From the NCBI GenBank assembly GCA_009760855.2, contig WPIO01000093.1:492001-556000 (forward strand): DNA of 64,000 bases, written 5' to 3'. The stretch's first letter is position 1. Each line of letters opens with the position of its first letter. Below are positions 23,537 to 62,439 of this stretch, piece by piece. The notes below the pieces were generated by a model, which worked only from the letters and a program-made list of their open reading frames with translations, did no database searches and was not told the origin of the DNA. The DNA is from Cristatella mucedo (lineage: Eukaryota > Bryozoa > Phylactolaemata > Cristatellidae). The position numbers were made by a program, and so were the translations under genes.

Positions 23537-24499
23537 TAAACTGACTGTTTCTAGATAGGGTCTTTGCTTTTGCTCAAAGTAGATGTGATGGCTAGTATAG
23601 GCAAAAGTTTTCGCTTTCCCTAGTGAAATGCCGTGGACTGGAGGTGAAAAGTCACCGTAAGAGCGAGGTAGAGGTCAGGTCATCCTCAGCCTGTACACTT
23701 TTCGGGAGCAGATGCTTTGCAAATATCAACCTCTTGCAACAGCCAGTCAAACAACTGCGCACAGCATGGCTCAAACTCATTACCTCGGTCGTGAGAGGTG
23801 CAAGAATCATACCGCATGGTAAGACTACCTGGGGCTTTCTTGAGACCCGTATGCTGAACTAGCTGAGTACAAACATCATTTCATTGTTGCCACAATTTAA
23901 ATATCAAAATCATGTCCCTAAAGTTTCGACGATCGATCATTCCAATTAATCCGATTAATAGTATTATTATTTAATTACTATTATAATATATTATAACGAT
24001 ATATATTAGCGAGTTATAATTATTAGATATTAGCTTATTATTAGCTCCGAATGACTCGCTTATCCGCTCGTGATCCGCTTCCCACTCAGTGGATGGAGCC
24101 ACTGAGTGGCAATCACCAAAGCGCTCGCTCGCTGTGAGCCATGAAGAATTTTAGGAAGCAGGACTCGAACCCACGGTCTGGAACGGGCACTCCAAGCACC
24201 TTGCCTCTTCGCCAAGATCAGTGGTGAAATGACCAGCCATTTCGTGTATAGTCCCTTAAGAAAAGCAAGTACTCCGGCCCATTCGAAAACACCGGAAACT
24301 TCAGGGTGTCAGCAGCTACCACTTCCCAAAGCTGTCCAGCCGAAAAGAGGAGAGCAACAATCGCAATAGCGCAGCGTCGGGCTTGGATTTCTTACATGCC
24401 TCTCATGGCCGACGTGCCAACTTGGTAGGCACCGTCACGCAGGTAGTGGTCTAGCTAGCGAGCCGCACCTCGATAATCCCGCCAAATGCATTTAGAAGC

Positions 24500-24582
24500 G
24501 AGATTCGGTCTAGCGGTTACGGTGCTCGCCCCGACCAAGGTCTGACTGAGGTCGTGGGCTCGAGCCCCGAGGCATATGTGAG
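24500..24582 (+). repeat. SINE-1 tRNA-like head joined to LINE sequence
   Basis: GGTCTAGCGGTTACGGTGC (A-box-like) and GGGCTCGAGCCCC (B-box-like) match the head of SINE-1 at 33078 and 38681. Here the head is followed directly by LINE-A-type coding sequence instead of the short hairpin tail. Confidence 0.75.
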
Positions 24583-25160
24583 ATTGCAAAAACTCAGACC
24601 TGTTTAGACAGCAAAACCATATCCAAGTTGGTCCGTAAATTTATGACATCTTGTCTCGACTTCTGCAACTCGATGCTTGCGGGTCTTCCGGCACATGCCA
24701 CAAGGTGCTTACAGTTGGTGCAAAACTCTGCTGCCAGGCTTGTCTGTCGTGGGTGTTGCTACAGTACACCATTTCGCGCCAACTTGTATGGCTCACCACA
24801 AAGAAACCCATCGACCTTAAGATGTGTCACTTACTTTTAATTAATTGTATTCTTCTACTCAAGCATACCAATCAGAACTACACCCAAATAAAGTCACGAA
24901 TCGTACAACTGACCCTTCTCGCGGAAGATATTTAGCTGTATCTTTAACACACCGAAGATCCATTAGAAACCGCGCCTTAAGTTTGTTTGCTGCTGAAGCC
25001 TGCCACTCAGTCCCGACTGATGTCACGACAACTACTGACTTGAGGACATCTAAGACAAAGATGAAACTCATCTGTTCCTCACAACATTCGCTGGGCACTT
25101 GAGATTTGTCCTTTCTGTGCTTACGCATTCTTATGCTGCGCATGCTGTTGCTCACCACGT
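24583..25160 (+). mobile_element. Diverged LINE-A-related copy downstream of a SINE head
   Basis: Starts AGATTGCAAAAACTCAGACC, corresponding to ATTGCTAAAATTCGGGC of LINE-A, and continues SKLVRKFMTSCLDFCNSML and [12 protein letters not shown]. Similarity then decays to an RNRALSLFAAEACHSVPTDV segment equivalent to [19 protein letters not shown]. It is much older than the other copies and has multiple frameshifts. The hairpin tail is not recognisable. Confidence 0.75.
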
Positions 25161-26367
25161 TGAACATTTAGTTCACTCAAGGTGCTTTTACTATTTTTAA
25201 CGTTACAATATAAATCTTTAAAGTTTTGCCATACTATTCGCGGTAGGTTAGCAAGATTTATGGCAGCTTCCTTAATTTACTCTAATTTTTACTAGTATAT
25301 TCACGTTCTATTTTTTAGTGGACATGGCATGCAGTTTCAATGTGATTAAGGTAATCGTTGTTAGATCTTAATTTGTTGTACTCGGAAACTGCTGCAATAT
25401 TCATAGCAAACCGTAAAATCGCCTAATGAAACCGAGCGACCACAATGTTACCACAGCCACCACCCACAAATTAATGTTATGAGATGGCAATGTCGATCCA
25501 TGCAGGCCAGGACTCATAATCTTTGAAACTTTGGGCTCACGTGCCTCTCAGCCTTGGATGCTGGCTTTAGTCTTTCGACTTATACGCTACTAGTACTCAG
25601 GAAAATGGTAGCAAAGAGTCTAGGATTTGCTCTTGATTGGCTGCTGCTCGACGAGGGAGGGCGTTAGAGAGTGGTAGCAGCAGCTGGTAAAGTATCGGTT
25701 GTTGCAAGTGGCACGTTCTTGGCTGCTGCAACAAAGCTTCGGTTGTAGGCTGTCAAGGAGTTCCAGGGGTGGGCAAGTTGTGGGTATATCCAATGTCGCA
25801 GACGATGTATGGCTTACCTTCACTATAGCTTAAACGACCTAGTGCTGGTTTCAGGATTACTTCTTCTTTGGCTAGTCTTTCTTTCGACTTCCTCAATGGA
25901 ATTTTACATTGAAGGGCTCAGGGGTCTTGATGTGCGAGCCCCTCGGTAGGCTTGCAGTGCCTCAAGCACCTTGGATTGCCTAAAAAGACTATAACCTGGG
26001 CTTAGCAGCCAGGGTGCTCAGCATTGCCGCTCGGGCGATCCCTTCGGCTATCTTGGCTTGTGGCAGCGCGTCCAAAACATGCTTGCAGAACAACGACAAT
26101 TGAAGTTAGCGGCTTGACTCAGCAGCAACAGAGCCAGTAACATTTACTACGATTTTCTGTGATTCAACAAGTGGCTGATTAATCCACGAGCTCATACCCG
26201 CGACATGACTAGTCTGGCACGACGGGTCGTGCTAGCAGCAATATTAGCAACTGTCCTGCCAAAACGTATTCTTTTTCTCATGATCGTTTTCTTTTCTATC
26301 GTGCTTCAATCTTGTTCAAGTCTTACCTTCTGGGCTACTACACTCCGAACAAAAGTAATCTCCATGA

Positions 26368-26720
26368 TCACTCTATGGGAGGAGTAAGTAGAAAATAGGA
26401 ATGAAGGAAAACTCGTCGTGTTGAATTGGTACAAGAAGAGAGACCGGGGTAAGAAAAGCGGGATGCAGGCAAGACTGACCGTGTAAACCCTACTAGAGCC
26501 AGATTGAAGATCTTGAAATCGATCCGATGCTTGATGGGAAGCCATTCAATCTCATACAGAAGTGGTGTGGTGGCAACTACGCCTTCGACAACAGACCGGA
26601 GGAGCTGCGAAGGTTTGCACCCCATGCAATAAATGAGGGTACAGGCCGTGGAGCCAGCACAAGGGAAACTACAATAATCTAGATGCACGTCAAAAATGCA
26701 CAATTTAGTATGAATGTCGC
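26368..26720 (-). mobile_element. Old LINE C-terminal fragment of a third lineage
   Basis: Minus-strand 26703-26368 encodes FDVHLDYCSF, an inexact ITPLL-like patch (TTPLLYEIEWLPIKHRIDFKI) and later LVGFTRS. The order equals LDFCNSLL...[22 protein letters not shown] of LINE-A, but divergence is high. No tail is found. Confidence 0.55.
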
Positions 26721-26865
26721 AGTCTTTTCTACGCAGGCCAATAGAGCTTCCTTGACATCGACCAGATTTAGTTTTCCGTGGTCCAACTTAAGGTACTTGA
26801 CGAGGGCCACACCTTCTATGAACGCATGAATTTTGTTGGCGCGGCAGTCTCGCCTCTGCCCCATT

Positions 26866-27030
26866 TATATAGCAGCAAAGGAGCCTTTGCAGCTATCACC
26901 ACCGATTGCAGTGGTCTATAATGGATCAACCACTTCAAGACTCAAACCCACGACCATGGTCATAAAGAGCGAGCACCTTACCTCTGGGCTAAGACCCACG
27001 GGCCTACTTTCCTATAAATAAGCAGCTGAT
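26866..27030 (-). repeat. SINE-2 (antisense), diverged
   Basis: TATAGCAGCAAAGGAGCCTTTGCAGCTATCACCACC, then GATTGCAGTGG and a B-box-like reverse motif GACTCAAACCC, then CACCTTACCTCTGGGCTAAG (A-box side). The same order of blocks occurs at 50031-50207 and 54000-54150. It sits about 450 bases upstream of the gene B start codon. Confidence 0.65.
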
Positions 27031-27482
27031 GGGCCCTCAAGCCGTGTTTTCTGCTCTGTGGATTCGCTGCCGCGAAAAATTTAAAGCGTAAAATCCATCG
27101 TTCGAACGGCGATCAGTAACATTATTGCAGAAACCACCACCTGCCGCCAGATGCAGCGAGTCTCGCGGAAGCATAAGCATAAACGTAACCGGTCAAAAGA
27201 CATTGAGCTTTTATTCCGCTTGCGATGTATATTAATCACTAAAAGTCATCGGCAGGGCGCGGGATAACGGTAATCACAAAAATATCTACCACATAGATAC
27301 AACTGACCCTCAACCAACCACATTTCTGTGAAAGCATCTCAGTGGTCTCACCAGCACAATGAATAGTAGACAGCAGATCCAGATATTTGAGTATCGAACG
27401 GAAACCGGAAAGAAATGCCTTGGGTCAAGGCCGTGAGTGGGTGGGCGCTATCATCTGCCGCCTCGTCCACCCGTTACTGATC

Positions 27483-54913
<27,431 letters not shown>

Positions 54914-55424
54914 TTTAGAATCGTGACCTCATTGATTATTTGCTTGCTGCTATGTTAAATGATCAGACTTAATATTTGAAATTACAGTCTCTCGCACTCT
55001 GCTTTATGAATGAGAAAATTTAGTCATACATTTACTCAGTTTGAGTACTTCTTGTGTCCTGTAGTGTTTTCATAGCTCCAACTGATTTCCTGCACGTTGG
55101 ATTGGGCCATTTCTTAAAGACCATTTGATTGGCTTCTATGGCTTCTAGTTAGGCTGGTTAGGCTTCTGGATCCGGCTCCAATCTAGAGATTCAAGCAAAA
55201 GCTCACAAGTGTCGCGCTTGGAGCTGCATGCAGTGCCGCGAAGATAACACGCAGAGCCACCATTAGCGGCACCGGTTTCTGGCGTAGTAACGTGCGTCGA
55301 ATCACGTACCGATAGGCGCTCAAAGTACAGTGGAAGGCAAATGGCGAGTTCGTGAGAAAACCGAGCAGAGCAGATGGCCTTTAGCTGGTACTTAAGAGAT
55401 GCAAAGACATTGCAGGTGGTGACA

Positions 55425-55690
55425 CAGGCCTGCCTGTGTGGGCAATCAGGCGTTTGCACTTGGTGCAAAACTCGGCTGCTGGGCATATCTGTCGTGAACC
55501 GCCGCAGTATATCGCTTCTAACTGACCTCTACTGGCTCCCCATCAAACAATATATAGACTTCAAGATTTTTACTCTCACTTTGTACTCCCTTCATTGGAC
55601 TGCTCCTGCTTATCTATCAGAACTACTTTCCAGTCAGGCTAGACATTGGACCGGGCGTCCTTTTGCCTTCACTGTACGTCAGGATCTCAT
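55425..55690 (+). mobile_element. Old LINE C-terminal fragment
   Basis: GGCAATCAGGCGTTTGCACTTGGTGCAAAACTCGGC matches the [13 protein letters not shown] block; then SISLLTDLYWLPIKQYIDFKI and LYSLHWTAPAYLSELL (55374-55721 frame). No tail is found. Related to LINE-A but divergent. Confidence 0.7.
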
Positions 55691-56439
55691 CATATCTCAT
55701 ATGGTCACTAGGTGTGGCTAGGAGTTTAGTTTAGAAGCAGCTACAGCAGAGTTGCTGCTGCACTATTATTTTTCTAATTGCAGACATACCGGTGGCTACG
55801 AGCATTGAGACAGGCTCCGAACCTTGTTTTGACAAAGAAAACATTACAGTAACCTTCGAGTGAATTTAATTGCTAAAGTCAGCTGAGTAGTTAGTCAATA
55901 ATTAATTCAAATTACAGCTAAGATCTATTGCAGCGCACTAAAACAATCGGTCATATTGAATAGTATGCCACCAGCGACCAGATAGCCTGCGTACAAAGGT
56001 GCGACACAGCTTGCAGCAGGTTTTGCTGTGCGAAAGAAGGCGTGGCGAATGGAAAATCGCAATTGAAATTGTAATCGTGTCCATAAAGTTCTAGAAAAAG
56101 ACCCAGTTTAGGCCGCAGCCTCCTTCCGACAGCGGTCAAAATGTTGACAAGCTTCGACATGAAGTGTCATTGAACGGCAGCCCAGTGCTGCCAGCAAGGT
56201 TTAAGATTACGCTAAGGTCGTCCGTCGACATGCGTCTTGCCAGCCTGTGATTGGCATGCTTAAAGGTCAGCCATCTTTGCACCCGTCTGCCTAATGAAAG
56301 GAAAGGCTACAGGATTTTATCGGCATGGTAGGAGCACAACAGGACGGTGCACACTCATGAAGTACGCGGAGTAGGGTTAAAGGCTGGGCACGGGCTTCGC
56401 ACAGACGTCCTCCGGGGTAACGAAATATTTTGCAATAGA

Positions 56440-56586
56440 GATTAAGTGGAAATCCTTTGTGTGCTTATGCATACTGACACTGGCCTGTTGCCACTAAGTA
56501 TATTTACATGTTTACTTTGTGTAAAGTGCTAGAAAGAGATAAGTTCTCTGTGGGCGCTATATAAATGTGCTTTATTGTTATTATTT
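56440..56586 (+). mobile_element. LINE-A-related 3' end
   Basis: GTGTGCTTATGCATACTGACACTGG, CTGTTGCCACTAAG, AAGTGCTAGAAAGAGATAAGTTCTC...GGGCGCTATATAAATG and (ATT)n: 3' UTR, variant hairpin and tail, no coding part. Confidence 0.75.
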
Positions 56587-56779
56587 AGAAAAAATTGCTA
56601 ACACTTGTTGCCAAAGGCCCACAATTTGTAATGGGCATTGATGGACACGACTTATCTTTAAAGTTCACGACAAGGTCAAGCCTGCCAGCGATCAGATCAG
56701 ATATGTGTACACAATTTCGCTCACATCTGCTCCTCCAGAGAGCGTCAGCAATGTTATGTCCATGGTGGAGTGTCCACAC

Positions 56780-57400
56780 AGGACCTGAGGGTGCGAACAG
56801 GCTGAAACTGATGCATATACGCCCACAACCAAAAACGTGAAAGCTTTAAAAGCAGCTCATACACCACGACATGCTGGGGATCTGAGATCTTTCCAGGGTC
56901 TAGTGCAGTAATACCACAAGTTTCAAACGTATCTTGTAACCGTTTTGCAGGGCCTGTAATTTAATGTAGCCCCATCTGTAACTCCACGTAGCCACGAGGA
57001 CTAACCTGGTGCACAGTTTGTATACCACACTCAAAACCCAAGCCGCTTTCGGTGCGCGTGATGTAGCAGACAGCCCTGCAAGCTGCTAAAAAGGACTACG
57101 ACTGTCTGCAGATGGTTAACGTCGGCGATTGTTTACTTCGACATAATTCCATACAGTCAGCAGATCCGGTATTGATATCGTACATGTTGGGATTCAACTG
57201 GAGCTTAATGGATGGAACCTTTATCTGTAGGGCTGTATTTTCTCACCAATTCCTATAAAAAAAGAGCGGCAAATAGCTATTGCTACAAGATGCCTCAGAC
57301 GAAGTGAGCTGAACTACTTACGGATAGAGCAAGAGACAACGCCACTGATCTTCGGACTACTACTAGTCTACGTTTGTCTCCTCTACTTTATGACGCACTG
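56780..57400 (+). pseudogene. Ty3/gypsy-type pol relic (RT end and RNase H)
   Basis: YTPTTKNVKALKAAHTPRHA then LRSFQGLVQ, stop, YHKF (56815-56930) correspond to the conserved LRSFLGLxxYYRKF region between RT and RNase H of gypsy polyproteins. After a LINE-B insertion, AVFSHQFL and, one frame over, KKERQIAIATRCLRRSELNY and LRIEQE (57230-57345) match the RNase H segment. Stops and shifts throughout; no LTR was found next to it. Confidence 0.6.
56960..57075 (-). mobile_element. LINE-B 3' end inside the gypsy relic
   Basis: TTTAATGTAGCCCCATCTGTAACTCCACGTAGCC and AAGCCGCTTTCGGTGCGCG match the reverse LINE-B 3' UTR at 29650-29755. It separates the two gypsy pieces. Confidence 0.65.
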
Positions 57401-58230
57401 CTTGGATGACCGTTTCAGAATTAGCGGCAATGAACACAGAAACTGCTACTGATTGGACCTGTTTGAAGCATTTTTGGAAGCAGCGAAATAGCTGTAGAAA
57501 TCCATATCAGTGGCTGTGGTGGAGCAAAAGGTAGAGCAGTTGACCGCCTAGCGTGAACAAGAGTGGTTCTAAACTGCAGCCGCGTTCAAATCCTTTACCT
57601 TAAAAAGGTTTTGATCGGGGCACTTCGACCATCATGGGGCGTGGTTATAGCTAGGAAGATCTGCTATCCTTTAGGTAAGTCGGGCGGAGTGACGGGGTTA
57701 AACCGATAACGAGAACTGCTCTGAGACTTGAATAATCCGGAGCGACCGCACAGACAGACGGCAGGGTGCTGAGAGTGGACCGACTAGTTGGCTACATTAA
57801 CCGACATGCTAGGCTAGTAGGAAAGCGGAAGCGTATGAGTAACGCCATCCGCTGAGACTTTGAAGCAAATGAAAGAGAAAGGTTAACTTAAGAACGGCCT
57901 CTAAGAGTTAGGTCGGAGAGAATCACGCCTCGCCAGAGTTCAAAAGTTCCGACGGGTGAGAGAATACTAACTAGATCCCAGGGTGAGCTAAGGGCGCAGC
58001 AGCATCAATACCTCAAGCGAGAGACTACACTTATAGAAAACGAGATACTGAACCGGCTGAGATGACTTCACAGCTCACCGTAACGTCGATATAGCTCATT
58101 TGTCATACGGAGGCTCGATTCGGCTAGCCGCTCGATCTTTGCTCGGTACTGCGGCTACCGCCTCAAGCTTCATTATACACAGGGGCACCCAACATTGATT
58201 GGGATCTCGGATCGAGACCTGCCATTATGG

Positions 58231-58318
58231 CATAATAATATTAATAATAATGCACTTGATAAAGCGCCCTCAGAGAACTCAATCTCTCTCTAGGCGCAAT
58301 ACATTTGCTGCAAAGGCA
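58231..58318 (-). mobile_element. LINE-A tail-only copy
   Basis: ATAATAATATTAATAATAATG tail, intact hairpin sequence and GCAATACATTTGCTGCAAAGG, then unrelated DNA. About 88 bases, no coding part. Confidence 0.85.
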
Positions 58319-58516
58319 TACGACTTAAACATTTGATGAGGTCACTCGCTCATATTTGCTTCCGACCCGGTTCTTTCCACCACTTCACTCGTTAGACGGA
58401 GCGTATGTCTAGGAAATGAACTCTATATCTAGCAAGATATTGCAAAAACTCGTGCGTCCTCCTCAGTCATTCTGGTTCAGACGCATAGCTGACACTTGGG
58501 TATTCCTTTATTACAG

Positions 58517-58693
58517 AGATTGTTTGCTGCTTCCCAGGCTTCCTCTTCCATTCCTCGCGTAGCTCCGATCCGTTCGCAATGGCTGGGTTCTGCAACTGAA
58601 AGAAGTCGGAGGCAAAAGGAGATTGCAAAATTCGCGCTCATTAAGGCAGCCGAAAGTTGCATTGCGGCAGGGAGATACCGAAGGCAATTGACA
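58517..58693 (+). other. Possible isolated exon of unknown gene
   Basis: A 177-nt segment preceded by TTCCTTTATTACAG and followed by ACA|GTAAGTACT, open in one frame with phase 0 at both ends. The 59 residues run from RLFAASQASSSIPR to AAGRYRRQLT, with a basic helical middle (ERSRRQKEIAKFALIKAAES). I do not recognise the family. Splice-site quality and the symmetric frame are the only evidence. Confidence 0.3.
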
Positions 58694-59139
58694 GTAAGTA
58701 CTGTAACGAGAAAGATATGATTAAAGAAACTGATAAAAACCAAACTCGTTTGCAATAAAGAGTCAATGCAAGAAAATCCCTAGCAAGGAAGGGTCCGTCC
58801 TACTGTGACACCACGAAGCTCCTCACACTCAAGGGCGTCAGGGGGACGTCAAGCTTGCTGCTAAGTCCTCCGAGAAGGCCCAGCAAAACACCGTCCAGAC
58901 GACCAGTCCAGATATTAAAAAATGCATTGTCGATGCACGCGTTCTCCTCAGCGTCTCGACGACGAACAAGGCGAGGCCCAATTAATGAATCGTGGTGGAC
59001 AAAACGCGCGATGGGAGCGAGAAGGAGCAGCCGACTCTTGTTAGCTGCTTCGTTCAGGTCAAGACTCCAGGAGGCTGTGCGAGCGACTCGCAAATCCAGC
59101 GAAGTAGCAAGTTGTGGGCAAGCGGGCCAGATGTCCCTG

Positions 59140-60352
59140 AATGCCAATGTCACCGGGGGGGGGGCGCCAAAATAAAAATGGACTGCGTGTTTTTAAACAT
59201 TTTAATGCGAGAATTCAAATCTTGATTTCAAGCAAGACCTGTTTCAATGAACTTACTAGCGTGGCACTCAACCGGAGCTCATCCAGTCTATGCAATGTTG
59301 TTGATAGGATATTATCTGCCGCTTACTTGACTCACTCACTCGATCGAGGGATCTGGGTATGTTCCTGCGAAATACTCAGGTGACGAAGTCGCCGAATAAT
59401 AAGCGTATCTTACTGTCAAACGAATTCGGCTGGCTACCACGAAAAAGCATGCGAAACTCCTCGTAAATTATAAAAAGGAAAACTTGGTGTTCTTAAAGTG
59501 AAGAGACGTTTGATTTAAAAAAAAGGGTTTCAGGAGATGAAATTTCGAGCACCTTCCACGAGCTAAGCTAGATCCTGCTAGGAGATCCGGCGTGGCGCCA
59601 GCTCTCCTGACCGCCAGGCGGTCAACTGTTTTCAAGTCACTGGCTCGAGCAAAACGGTTCGAGCGAGGTCTTCCGATATGTCCTCTAATGCTGAAAGAAT
59701 TATTTGGAATGTCGCCACCAGCACTCCGTTGCCATGCAACAACCGAGCGTCGGCTGCCGCCCTCTCGGACCCGATCTTGGAGGCTTTTGTTATTCAGACG
59801 TTGATTAAACAGAGCTTTACAACGAAATATATGACTGTAGAGTGCTTCTTGCCTCACGTCACGACTCGGCACCGAAGGCCCCACTGGAGCTCACGTCTTT
59901 CAGTGTCATTTATGAAGAAGACGTGCTTCTTAACTTAAGAGTATCCTTTCAAAGTTTTCCTACCATAGCTGTATAAGTTGAAAATTGTGAATGCTCCTTC
60001 AACAAGCTGAAGACAATCCTATTTTATCTGAGAGCATCGCAGAGGCAATATTGACTCTCTGATTTGGCTTTGTTAAGCATAGAGCAAGAAACACTAGAAA
60101 GTATTGACTTTCAAACTGTAATAGATCAGATTGCCTCATCGAAGGCCAAGGAAATTCATCCAAGTTGAAAATGCGATAGCTACATTGTACCTTAATACAA
60201 TTAATAAAATGGTCACGACTCAATATGCCTGCTAGCGTGTGGCTTTTGAATTTCTTCTGTAGTAGAGCTATTTTATAGCACTTTTAGACAAGGGGAGGGG
60301 GTGCCATTTACAGCTTTGTCCCCGGGTACCGAAAGGTCTCACCGCGCCACTG
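59140..60352 (+). mobile_element. Second hAT copy, internally deleted and decayed
   Basis: The left part (GGGGCGCCAAAATAAAAATGG, then TTTCAAGCAAGACCTG) matches 19300-19410. From 59780 on it matches 21050-21560: CAGAGCTTTACAACGAAATAT, the hATC block FNKLKTIL at about 60000, and ETLESIDFQTVIDQIA near 60090-60135. The right end CACCGCGCCACTG (reverse CAGTGGCGCGGTG) is the TIR. About half of the transposase is missing between the parts. The left TIR is not clear. Confidence 0.65.
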
Positions 60353-60789
60353 GGTGAATCTAAAGTGCGTCTCAAAAATCTTCGCCGAGACAGTGTGAAC
60401 TGCAATCTTTGGTGAAATCAGACGAATCGCAGGCGTCCGGTTACCAATCGTCGTGGACAAGGCATCGATGGGTAGCCCATCTGTCAGGTGCAAGCTTTAA
60501 TGGCTTGCAACCCTTAATCAGTGAACTATATGTGTGAGCGAAATACGGGCGTTGCTGGGCACGCTTGCTCCATCTAGCCCTCTCTGCAGCATGCATGGAC
60601 GCATGATTGCCCGACTTTTTCCTCTTCGTCGAATTGGTCAGAGGCATTATCAATGAGGCGATGGGTTGTTTCAAGTGCAATGACAAACTGACAAAATTAA
60701 ATCGGGCAAGACCTGATTAAAGAGCTGCATGTCGAGACAGGCCCTGGCCTGATCCAAAGGACAGCACGGGTGAGCCCGGGAGATATTCG

Positions 60790-60917
60790 ATAGTCATCAT
60801 TTGGCTGTGCACTGCATCACTTAATCTACATATCTACTCCAACAGGTTCAGTCATTGAGCATTTTGAAGAGATCAGGTAGATGGCCAAGCAGAGAAGCGA
60901 GGCGAAGGACCTATTCA
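60790..60917 (+). repeat. Dispersed duplicate, left copy
   Basis: TTGGCTGTGCACTGCATCAC through CTACTCCAACAGGTTCAGTC and ATGGCCAAGCAGAGAAGCGA to GGACCTATTC. Paired with 61514-61642; about 120 aligned bases with a small indel. Confidence 0.8.
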
Positions 60918-61513
60918 ACCGCATGCTTTAACTAAAGTTTGCTTTCATATTAAATCTCTCGTAGCCCTTGCTATTAGTTACGAAGAAGCAGTTATTTCCA
61001 AAAAGTATTGAAATATTGTTAACGCCTCGCTTTTGATCAATCGCGCATTTCATTCCTAGACAAAGATTCATGCGGCTCTCTACAATCGACTTTTGACGAA
61101 GGTGTAGAAGTTTTGTCACCATAATGGGGTTTTTAACGGACCAACGCGACCGAAAACTACGCCCGATCTGGTCGACGTCGTCGCAATGAGCCCACCGCAA
61201 ACAACGAACACTTTTTTAATAAGTGATCTCATTCGACATGGCACTCAACTCTCCAAACACCTAGCAGATCATCTTTTAAGACAGCAGCTTCATAATTTTC
61301 ACGGGTAAATATGCTGCGAGTCGATTCCTGCCGTTAGGTTTCTGCGAGCAGTCGCGAACAGCTCAAGACGGCTGCGACAGATGCCGTTTATTACGGAACG
61401 CGGAACCTGGCCGCAACGGCCGCCGCGCTAGCTCGAGAGAGTCTACTGAAGTGGAGGCTAACTGTTGCTCGGCCGGAAGAGGGCGGTGGCTGGGCAAATC
61501 GGGCGGACCCAAC

Positions 61514-61642
61514 GCCTGTCATTGGCTGTGCACTATACTGCTTAATCTTCGTAGCTACTCCAACAGGTTCAGTCGTTGAGCACGCCGCCGCAGAGATCGG
61601 GAAGGTGATGGCCAAGCAGAGAAGCGAGGCGAAGGGCCTATT
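61514..61642 (+). repeat. Dispersed duplicate, right copy
   Basis: TTGGCTGTGCACTATACTGC through CTACTCCAACAGGTTCAGTC to GGGCCTATTC, same orientation as 60790-60917. It ends 8 bases from the boundary of the LTR at 61651. Confidence 0.8.
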
Positions 61643-61650
61643 CTACACAC

Positions 61651-62145
61651 TGTTACAAACGTGGTGTTTTTGCTTTTACGTCAGGTCAGAACTAGGCAGC
61701 GAATACCGAGCTCGTAACGGTGCTAGCCTCGGCTGACTCGCAACAAATGTAGATGACGCCTGATCTTGTAGCACGGCTAGTTACACGTAGCTGTTAAACC
61801 AGTGCACGCAGATATGGCAACAGTAGTCAAAACACGGCAGCGACGACGAGCGCTCAAAGCTTAGCATATCAAGAATGTGGCCATAATGCAAACAAGTCTA
61901 TTCAAGGCCAGCCGAGGGTTACAGGCGTTCAACAGCGGCCATGACGTACAACAGTGGCTCTGCAGCCAAGAGTTCACATGAGCTCCAATGCCTCGAGTCT
62001 CGATTCCTGACTCGCGTCTATCTCGTGGCGCCGGACTTTTATACAGCATCGGAAATAAACTATATTATAATCGCGAGTATCCACGTGATCGCGTACAATG
62101 CCTAACCGCCATAATTTGGCTGGTTTGTCTGGCGCAACCATTACA
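61651..62145 (-). mobile_element. LTR of a gypsy-like element, reverse orientation
   Basis: On the minus strand it begins TGTAATGG, has a TATAAAAG box about 110 bases in, and ends TTTGTAACA: TG...CA termini, 495 bases. Immediately upstream on that strand is the purine-rich GAATGGGAGGCAG, as expected for the polypurine tract before a 3' LTR. A related 3' end is at 16320-16446. No second full copy flanks it here. Confidence 0.6.
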
Positions 62146-62439
62146 CTGCCTCCCATTCAAATGAAGGCGTGTCCGTGTCCGTGAATAAAAACTAAAGACC
62201 TACCAGCCGGTTATGGTAGTTTTCAACGTTCGGCTTCATCAGGCATAATGCTACAATATAATATATAATATAATGCATACAACAAAATGCTACCGAGGAT
62301 TTTTGGGTCGTCTCCTTCTGTTTTAAGTTGTCGCTATGGCTGCTGCTTGACTTAATCTTCCTCGCCTGGAGCAGTTCCACCAACAGGAGCTTGACTTCGA
62401 AGCGTTTCCATAACTCTCTGCTAAATTCCGCCCAACAGC

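Noticed and set aside
27387-27482. Possible N-terminal extension of gene B
   Set aside because: The frame is open back to 27387 but contains no in-frame ATG, and the protein from 27483 already has the normal HPGD N-terminus and length.
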